Origin: Actinomycetota bacterium
GTDB lineage: Bacteria; Actinomycetota; Geothermincolia; Fen-727; Anoxymicrobiaceae
DNA length: 14,234 nt
Reading direction: 5' to 3'
NCBI GenBank assembly: GCA_016649525.1
Contig: JAENXM010000019.1
Coordinates: 1-14,234 of the forward strand
Shown here piece by piece: positions 6,651 through 14,234 of the stretch. Within the stretch, counting starts at the first letter, position 1. Each line of letters starts with the position of its first letter. The notes below the pieces were generated by a model that ran no database searches, was not told the DNA's origin, and was given only the letters and a program-made list of their open reading frames with translations. The translations under genes were made by a program, and so were the position numbers.

Positions 6651-6658
<8 letters not shown>
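5843..6658 (-). CDS. pyrK: Dihydroorotate dehydrogenase electron-transfer subunit
   Basis: FAD and [2Fe-2S] subunit that moves electrons from PyrD to NAD+. At 271 residues it is slightly longer than usual. The FAD-binding motif is RRPLGVHG (60-67), the nucleotide-binding motif GGIGLAPLFFLA (124-135), and CGPEAMM (202-208) follows. The iron-sulphur cysteines are C232, C237, C240 and C253 in ACGLGFCRSC and the later CVCTEGPVF. The final residues GVRS and the stop are read from the right arm of the inverted repeat, so the original C-terminus, just after FDSRDVKWN, has been replaced or slightly extended. The ATG at 6658 overlaps the end of carB by 8 nt. Its presence shows the NAD-linked class 1B system, common in Firmicutes and other anaerobes. 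Confidence 0.96.
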
Positions 6659-9889
<3,231 letters not shown>

Positions 9890-9890
<1 letters not shown>

Positions 9891-11017
9891 CAGGAACGCC
9901 ACTCCTTCATGAGTCCCAGAAACTGCTCGAACAGGTAGCGCGAGTCGTGCGGCCCGGGCGACGCCTCCGGATGGTACTGCACGGAGAAGGCACCGACCTC
10001 CCGGCAGCGCATGCCCTCGAGCGTGTCGTCGTTGAGGTTCCAGTGGGTGAGCTCGACCTCGCCGTACCGGCAATCTTTCAGGCTTTCAGGCTCCACCGCG
10101 AACCCGTGGTTCTGGGCCGTGATCTCGACCCTCCCGGTATCGCGGTTCATGACCGGCTGGTTGCCCCCCCGGTGCCCGAACTTGAGCTTGTAGGTGCGGC
10201 CTCCGAGCGCGAGCCCGAGGAGCTGGTGCCCGAGGCAGATGCCGAACACCGGTTTCTTTCCAAGGAGCCCGCGAATCGACTCTATCGCGTACGTGATCGG
10301 CTCGGGGTCGCCCGGCCCGTTCGATAGAAAGACCCCGTCGGGGTCGCGCTCGAGTATCTCTACAGCCGTCGTCGCGGCCGGGACCACTGTCACCCTGCAC
10401 CCCTGCGAGGTCAGCAGCCTCAGGATGTTCCTCTTTATCCCGAAGTCGTAAGCGACCACTTCGTACTCAGGCTCGCCCGTAAGGCCCTCAGACCAGACGT
10501 AAGGCTCCTCTATGGTCACCCCCAGGACCAGGTCCGCTCCGACAAGGCCGGGCGCCTCCTCGACCTTCTTAAGAAGCTTCCCCGGGTCTAGTTCGACGCT
10601 GGAGAGGGCCGCCTGCCTGGCCCCGTAGCTCCTGAGGTGCTTCGTGAGAGCACGCGTGTCTATCCCCTCGAGGCCGACCACGCCCTGCTCCTTAAGATAC
10701 CCGTCGAGGTCCCCGGTGGAGCGCCAGTTGCTCCTGATGCGGGAGGACTCCCTGACGATGAACCCGCCCATGTATATCTTCCCGGACTCGACATCGTCCG
10801 GGTTGACGCCGTAGTTCCCGATGAGCGGATAGGTCATGCTGACCATCTGCCCCGCGTAGGACGGGTCGGTCAGGATCTCCTGGTACCCGGCCATGCTCGT
10901 GTTGAAGCAGGCCTCGCCCAGGAACTCGCCCCTTGCCCCCATGCTCGTTCCCTCGAAGACCGTCCCGTCATCGAGGACGAGGACCGCGGGCTTGCGGCCC
11001 CGCATGTCATACACCAT
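9890..11017 (-). CDS. carA: Carbamoyl phosphate synthase small subunit (glutamine amidotransferase)
   Basis: Hydrolyses glutamine and channels ammonia to CarB. At 375 residues it is typical. The N-terminal CarA-specific domain contains GEACFNTSMAGYQEILTDPSY (34-54) and TYPLIGNYG (62-70). The class I amidotransferase domain has FLSNGPGDP (230-238), the nucleophile C261 in FGICLGHQ, and the other catalytic residues H349 and E351 in QYHPEASPGPHD. The ATG at 11017 follows the pyrC stop by 6 nt and has AAGGGGGA upstream within the pyrC end. A second in-frame ATG at residue 5 is a weaker alternative. It shares one base with carB, so equal synthesis of the two subunits by coupling is likely. Confidence 0.98.
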
Positions 11018-11023
11018 CCGGCC

Positions 11024-12415
11024 CTATCCCCCTTCCCCCGCGCCTCGCCCCGAGGCAGCGGTGGGCACGATGGTCTTGTCTTCTTCGTTCACACCCGGCG
11101 GGCGCATCACGAGCTCGCCGTCTTGTACGACCATCCTTCCGCGGAATATCGTGTGCAGCACCTTCCCGCGCACCTTCCATCCCGCGAACGGCGTGTTCCG
11201 GGACCTCGACTTGAAAACGAGCGGGTCGATTGTCCATTCGATTTCCGGATTGACAACGACCAGGTTAGCCGGGTCGCCTTCCTGGATCCTTGCCCTGTAG
11301 TCCCGGCGCTCCATCTCCATGATCCTTGCCGGGACGGCCGTCAACTTCGATATCGCGTCCTCGATCGACAGGACGCCGGTCTCGACGAGCTTCGTCACCA
11401 CCAGCGCCAGGCAGGTTTCGAGACCCACGACCCCGAACTCGGCAGCGTCGAACTCGGTCTCCTTCTCGTGCAGCGCGTGAGGAGCGTGGTCCGTGGCGAT
11501 CGCGTCGATGGTGCCGTCAGCCAGACCCTCGAGGAGGGCTTCCACATTCGCCGCCGACCGGAGCGGAGGGTTCATCTTCAGGCTGGTGTCGTACGAGAGA
11601 AGCTCGGAATCGTTCAGCGAGAAGTGGTGCGGGGTCACCTCACAGGTAACCGGAATGCCGCGGCGCTTGAAAGTGCGAACAAGCTCCACGGATCCCGCGG
11701 TGGAAAGATGCGCGAGGTGAAGGCGCGCGCCGGTCTTCTCGGCGAGACAAAGGTCACGGTACACCCCTATCTGCTCCGACTCGGCCGGCATGCCGCGAAG
11801 ACCCAGGAAGGTGGAGTAATATCCCTCATTCATCTGCCCGCCCGCGGAGAGACTCTTCTCCTCGCTGTGGGATATGATGAGCGCCCCCATCGAGCGGGCA
11901 TACTCCATGGCACGCCGCATTATCTCCGAATCCACCAGGGGATTCCCGTCGTCGCTGAACCCCATTACGTGCGCCCTGCAGGAACCCATCTCGCCCATGG
12001 GCGCAAGGGCCTCGCCCCTCCGTCCTTGAGTTATTGCGCCGTGGGGAAGGACCATACAGAGCCCCTCGTCCACCCCACGGTCGAAGACATACTCGGCGAC
12101 CGAGGAGTTGTCGATAGCCGGCTCGGTGTTCGGCATGCAGAACACGGCCGAGTAACCGCCGCAGACCGCGGCACGGCTGCCGCTCGCGACGTCCTCCTTG
12201 TACTCCATGCCCGGCTCGCGGAGGTGCGCGTGAAGGTCGACAAGACCCGGTGTAACCAGGCAGCCTGAAGCATCTATTACCTCCTCACCGCTCGGCATTA
12301 TCCCCCGCTCGACCCTTGAGATGACGCCTCCGCGCACCAGGACGTCAGCCTCACCGCGCAGGCCGCCGGGGAACGATATTATCCTGCCGCCCTTTATGAG
12401 TATGCCCTCATCCAT
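11024..12415 (-). CDS. pyrC: Dihydroorotase, class I
   Basis: Cyclises carbamoyl aspartate to dihydroorotate. At 463 residues it belongs to the longer class I zinc enzymes of the amidohydrolase superfamily. Metal ligands are visible: H62 and H64 in DLHAHLREPG, the FSDDG acidic pair D155/D156, H183 in ISHSEE, H236 in LAHLSTA, and D309 in ATDHAPH. Substrate-binding elements MPNTEPAID (94-102) and MNPPLRS (281-287) are also present. After the usual end, about 25 extra residues rich in Pro, Ala, Gly and charged residues form a probably disordered tail. The ATG at 12415 overlaps pyrB by 8 nt, with GGGGG just upstream. No inactive pyrC paralogue is seen next to pyrB. Confidence 0.97.
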   Translation of the reverse strand: MDEGILIKGGRIISFPGGLRGEADVLVRGGVISRVERGIMPSGEEVIDASGCLVTPGLVDLHAHLREPGMEYKEDVASGSRAAVCGGYSAVFCMPNTEPAIDNSSVAEYVFDRGVDEGLCMVLPHGAITQGRRGEALAPMGEMGSCRAHVMGFSDDGNPLVDSEIMRRAMEYARSMGALIISHSEEKSLSAGGQMNEGYYSTFLGLRGMPAESEQIGVYRDLCLAEKTGARLHLAHLSTAGSVELVRTFKRRGIPVTCEVTPHHFSLNDSELLSYDTSLKMNPPLRSAANVEALLEGLADGTIDAIATDHAPHALHEKETEFDAAEFGVVGLETCLALVVTKLVETGVLSIEDAISKLTAVPARIMEMERRDYRARIQEGDPANLVVVNPEIEWTIDPLVFKSRSRNTPFAGWKVRGKVLHTIFRGRMVVQDGELVMRPPGVNEEDKTIVPTAASGRGAGEGG

Positions 12416-13343
12416 GGCTACCCCCGAGAAGCTCGTAGAGAACCGCCATCCTTACAGCAACACCCGCCGTGACCTGCCCGGTAATCACCGATTCGACCTC
12501 GTCTGCGACGCTCGATTCGATCTCCACCCCGCGGTTCATCGGCCCCGGATGCATGACGAGCGGCTTGCGCTTGAGATTCTGCCAGCGCGGCTTGGTCAGG
12601 CCGTACTGGAGCGTGTATTCGCGAAGTGACGGGAACCTCGACTCCTCCACGCGCTCGAGCTGTATGCGGAGCAGGTACAGTACGTCGCACCACTCGAGCG
12701 CCTGTTCAAGCGAGCCGGTTATATCGACGCCCATCTCCTCGATCCTTTCGGGGAGAAGGGAGCGGGGCGCGACGAGCAGCACCTCAGCGCCCACCTTGTT
12801 AAGAGCCTGGATGTTGCTGCGGGCGACCCTCGAGTGGTCGATGTCGCCCACTATGGCAACCTTCAGGCCCTCCAGGTGACCGAGGCGCTCCCGCATTGTG
12901 AACAGGTCGAGCAGGGCCTGGGTAGGGTGCTCGTGCATACCGTCCCCGGCGTTTACCACCGAACAGTCGACCCATCCGGTCAGCATCTTAGGCGCGCCGG
13001 CGCTCGAGTGACGTATCACGACCGCGTCCACGCCCATCGCGACGAGCGTCTTAGCCGTATCCTTCAGGCTCTCCCCCTTGGAGATGCTGCTGGTGGTCCT
13101 GGAGAAGCTTATGACGTCGGCCGAAAGCCTCTTCGCCGCCAGCTCGAACGAGATGCGCGTGCGCGTGCTCGGCTCTAAAAAGAGGTTCGCGATCGTGCGG
13201 CCTCGCAGCGCGGGCACCTTCTTTATCGGCCTGGTCGATACCTCCGCGAAGGATCGGGCCGAATCGAGCAGGCTGATTATGAAGTCGCGATCGACGTCCG
13301 CTATCGCAAGAAGGTGCCTGTGTCCGTTAACGTCTTCGTTCAT
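12408..13343 (-). CDS. pyrB: Aspartate carbamoyltransferase catalytic subunit
   Basis: Joins carbamoyl phosphate to aspartate, the committed step of pyrimidine synthesis. At 311 residues it is typical. The carbamoyl phosphate site STRTR (59-63) lies in EPSTRTRISFE, the mobile K89 is in SKGES, HEHPTQALLD (137-146) is the second conserved block, and HPGPMNRG is near residue 266-273 in the aspartate domain. No pyrI regulatory subunit gene is present, so the enzyme is probably unregulated by nucleotides in the E. coli manner and control falls on PyrR. The ATG at 13343 follows the pyrR stop by 2 nt, with GAGGAG 8 nt upstream inside pyrR. It overlaps pyrC by 8 nt. Confidence 0.98.
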   Translation of the reverse strand: MNEDVNGHRHLLAIADVDRDFIISLLDSARSFAEVSTRPIKKVPALRGRTIANLFLEPSTRTRISFELAAKRLSADVISFSRTTSSISKGESLKDTAKTLVAMGVDAVVIRHSSAGAPKMLTGWVDCSVVNAGDGMHEHPTQALLDLFTMRERLGHLEGLKVAIVGDIDHSRVARSNIQALNKVGAEVLLVAPRSLLPERIEEMGVDITGSLEQALEWCDVLYLLRIQLERVEESRFPSLREYTLQYGLTKPRWQNLKRKPLVMHPGPMNRGVEIESSVADEVESVITGQVTAGVAVRMAVLYELLGGSHG

Positions 13344-13345
13344 GG

Positions 13346-13888
13346 CTACCGCTCCTCGCCTATCTCGACCATGTCCACGCCGTCGATTTCCTCGAGTGAG
13401 ACCTTCACTTTCTCGTTTCCTGAAGTCGGCACGTTCTTACCGACGTAGTCCGCCCTGATCGGTACCTCGCGATGACCCCTGTCCACCAGGACGGCGAGCT
13501 GGATCACCTGCGGTCGGCCGAAATCCATTATCGCGTCCATAGCCGCCCGGATGGTGCGGCCGGTATAGAGGACGTCGTCAACGACCACGACCTTCTTGTC
13601 GTTGGTGTCCAAATCGATCTCGGTCACACCGATGCTGGACGCGCCCCGGGTAGCAACATCGTCACGGTAGAGGGAGATATCGAGGGCTCCCACCGCGACC
13701 GGCTTGCCCTCGATCTCCTCGATCATTTTTCCAAGCCGCCGGGCCAGGAATACGCCCCTCGTCCTGATTCCCACGAGCGCCAGGTCGTCCGAGCCTTTGC
13801 TTCGCTCGAGTATCTCGTGCGCTATTCGCCTGATAATCCTGCTCAGATCCTCGGTATCGAGCACCCTGGCGCGGGCTTCAAAAGCCAT
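13346..13888 (-). CDS. pyrR: PyrR bifunctional pyr operon regulator / uracil phosphoribosyltransferase
   Basis: Binds pyr leader RNA when UMP/UTP is plentiful and represses the operon; many members also have uracil phosphoribosyltransferase activity. At 180 residues it is full length. The PRPP/UMP motif is VVVVDDVLYTGRT (100-112). The region ALVGIRTRGVFLARRL (37-52) and the PyrR-specific DRGHREVPIRADYVGKN (136-152) identify it over an ordinary phosphoribosyltransferase. The ATG at 13888 has GGAGGG about 5 nt upstream. A PyrR-type RNA hairpin and a terminator lie directly before it, so it is expected to control its own expression and the genes that follow. A short leader ORF ends within its first four codons in another frame. 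Confidence 0.97.
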   Translation of the reverse strand: MAFEARARVLDTEDLSRIIRRIAHEILERSKGSDDLALVGIRTRGVFLARRLGKMIEEIEGKPVAVGALDISLYRDDVATRGASSIGVTEIDLDTNDKKVVVVDDVLYTGRTIRAAMDAIMDFGRPQVIQLAVLVDRGHREVPIRADYVGKNVPTSGNEKVKVSLEEIDGVDMVEIGEER

Positions 13889-13976
13889 GAGAGCCCTCCC
13901 CGTCGGCCATTATCCGGCCATAGAAAAACGCCTCCCCGTGCTCTGAGAAGACGCTATTTGTTACAGGTATATACAT
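13878..13976 (-). CDS. Putative pyr leader peptide, 32 codons
   Basis: A short ORF starting with ATG at 13976 and ending with TGA at 13878-13880, inside pyrR codons 3-4 in another frame (11-nt overlap). The peptide begins MYIPVTNSVF and ends DGEGSHGF; it resembles nothing I know and has no run of regulatory codons. Its Shine-Dalgarno GGGAG lies 4 nt upstream and is part of the 3' flank of the PyrR-binding hairpin. The ORF passes straight through the terminator hairpin. PyrR bound to RNA would hide this ribosome site; a translating ribosome would prevent terminator folding and could hand over to pyrR. This arrangement is seen in the sequence; translation and the regulatory role are inference. 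Confidence 0.5.
   Translation of the reverse strand: MYIPVTNSVFSEHGEAFFYGRIMADGEGSHGF
13924..13953 (-). terminator. Intrinsic terminator/attenuator in the pyr leader
   Basis: On the minus strand, CGTCTTCTC (13945-13953) pairs over 9 positions, including three G-U pairs, with GGGGAGGCG (13929-13937) around a 7-nt loop, followed at once by TTTTT (13924-13928). It ends 35 nt before the pyrR ATG, so terminating here would prevent expression of the whole operon. The 5' arm can alternatively pair with GGGAGTGCG, which begins at the 3' flank of the PyrR hairpin (8 of 9 positions), giving a plausible antiterminator. Confidence 0.72.
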
Positions 13977-13981
13977 CGCAC

Positions 13982-14016
13982 TCCCTTGCTAGCCTCGCCG
14001 GACTAGTTTAAAGGCT
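13982..14016 (-). promoter_or_regulatory. PyrR-binding RNA hairpin (anti-antiterminator)
   Basis: The core CTAGTCCGGCGAGGCTAG (13989-14006) has CTAG/CTAG and CC/GG pairs with a GGCGA loop region. It is followed by CAAGGGAG; CCTT (14011-14014) and AAGG (13984-13987) form the lower stem across an A-rich internal loop. This matches the known PyrR-recognition pattern AGTCC-nGnGAGG-CT-GCAAgG by eye. It would lie at the very 5' end of the transcript from the promoter at 14023-14051. Its 3' flank also contains the Shine-Dalgarno of the leader ORF. Confidence 0.82.
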
Positions 14017-14022
14017 TTCGTT

Positions 14023-14051
14023 AAGATACCACTTACCTACCCGGGAGACAA
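14023..14051 (-). promoter_or_regulatory. Probable promoter of the pyr operon
   Basis: TTGTCT (14046-14051, 4 of 6 to the -35 consensus) and TATCTT (14023-14028, 4 of 6 to TATAAT) are separated by exactly 17 nt and overlap the last codons of nusB. Transcription would start near 14016-14018, immediately at the 5' side of the PyrR hairpin. No terminator is seen after nusB, so read-through from nusB into the leader is also possible. Confidence 0.55.
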
Positions 14052-14234
14052 GAGCTGTTTACCTCCCTCCCGGTCGCGGTTGACGCGGCCAAGTACCCCG
14101 TTCACGAACTTCCCGGAATCCTCGGTTGAGAACGATTTTGCGAGCTCTACCGCCTCGTCGATGGTGGCCCCCGAAGGGATGTCCTCCATGTAGAACAGCT
14201 CGCAAAGCGACATCCTCAGGATATTGCGGTCCAC
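14037..14234 (-). CDS. nusB: Transcription antitermination factor NusB, C-terminal part (runs off the window)
   Basis: RNA-binding component of the Nus antitermination complex used in rRNA transcription. Sixty-five C-terminal codons are present; the first codon in the window (GTG, Val) is internal and not the start. The diagnostic C-terminal half is clear: DRNILRMSLCELFYMEDIP, then the segment ATIDEAVELAKSFS, and TEDSGKFVNGVLGRV. The end VNRDREGGKQLLSPG is variable in the family. nusB followed by pyrR is an arrangement familiar from Actinomycetota. The gene's last codons carry the probable promoter of the pyr operon. Confidence 0.95.
   Translation of the reverse strand: MDRNILRMSLCELFYMEDIPSGATIDEAVELAKSFSTEDSGKFVNGVLGRVNRDREGGKQLLSPG

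Noticed and set aside
9891..10073. 61-codon N-terminal extension of carB
   Set aside because: It overlaps the carA coding region in another frame, is low-complexity Arg/Ala-rich, and the family start with Shine-Dalgarno is at 9890.
10637..12268. Long plus-strand ORF (543 codons) antisense to carA and pyrC
   Set aside because: It lies opposite two genes with full catalytic motifs, its translation resembles no protein, and long antisense frames are common in GC-rich DNA.
14037..14234. nusB frame read as starting at the first codon of the window
   Set aside because: The GTG at the edge encodes an internal valine of NusB; the conserved N-terminal half must lie beyond the window.

Overview
All recognisable genes lie on the minus strand, so transcription runs from high to low coordinates. 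The gene order nusB-pyrR-pyrB-pyrC-carA-carB-pyrK-pyrD-pyrF-pyrE-gmk-rpoZ-coaBC, GC-rich coding sequence with GTG and TTG starts, and a PyrR-type RNA leader just after nusB resemble Actinomycetota. The two-subunit, NAD-linked dihydroorotate dehydrogenase (pyrK + class 1B pyrD) argues against the common aerobic actinobacteria and suggests a deep-branching, probably anaerobic or facultative lineage. That placement is inference from gene order and protein motifs; no database was searched.

Right end (14234-13878): the 3' end of nusB, a promoter overlapping its last codons, a PyrR-binding hairpin, an intrinsic terminator, and a 32-codon leader ORF. The leader ORF has its Shine-Dalgarno in the 3' flank of the PyrR hairpin, runs through the terminator and ends four codons into pyrR. 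Together these look like a UMP/PyrR-responsive attenuator.

Middle (13888-3549): a complete set of genes for de novo UMP synthesis. carA and carB make carbamoyl phosphate, pyrB and pyrC make dihydroorotate, pyrK and pyrD oxidise it to orotate, and pyrE and pyrF convert orotate to UMP. pyrR is the regulator. Most junctions overlap or are under 15 nt apart, consistent with one translationally coupled operon. At the pyrK/pyrD junction lies a perfect 25-bp inverted repeat (5778-5857) that supplies the pyrK stop codon and encodes nearly all of an unusual N-terminal extension of PyrD.

Next (3487-911): gmk, rpoZ and coaBC, possibly with their own promoter at 3520-3548, then an unrecognised 127-residue protein and a tRNA-Leu(GAG) gene with encoded CCA. 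No convincing terminator follows the tRNA.

Left end (812-1): a separate peroxide-stress unit. It has a promoter, a PerR-type Fur-family regulator with all expected regulatory metal ligands, and the first 74 codons of catalase-peroxidase katG, which runs off the window. AT-rich dyads near the perR promoter and before katG are candidate PerR operators. No gene-free stretch exceeds 300 nt; the longest, 746-910, holds the perR promoter region.
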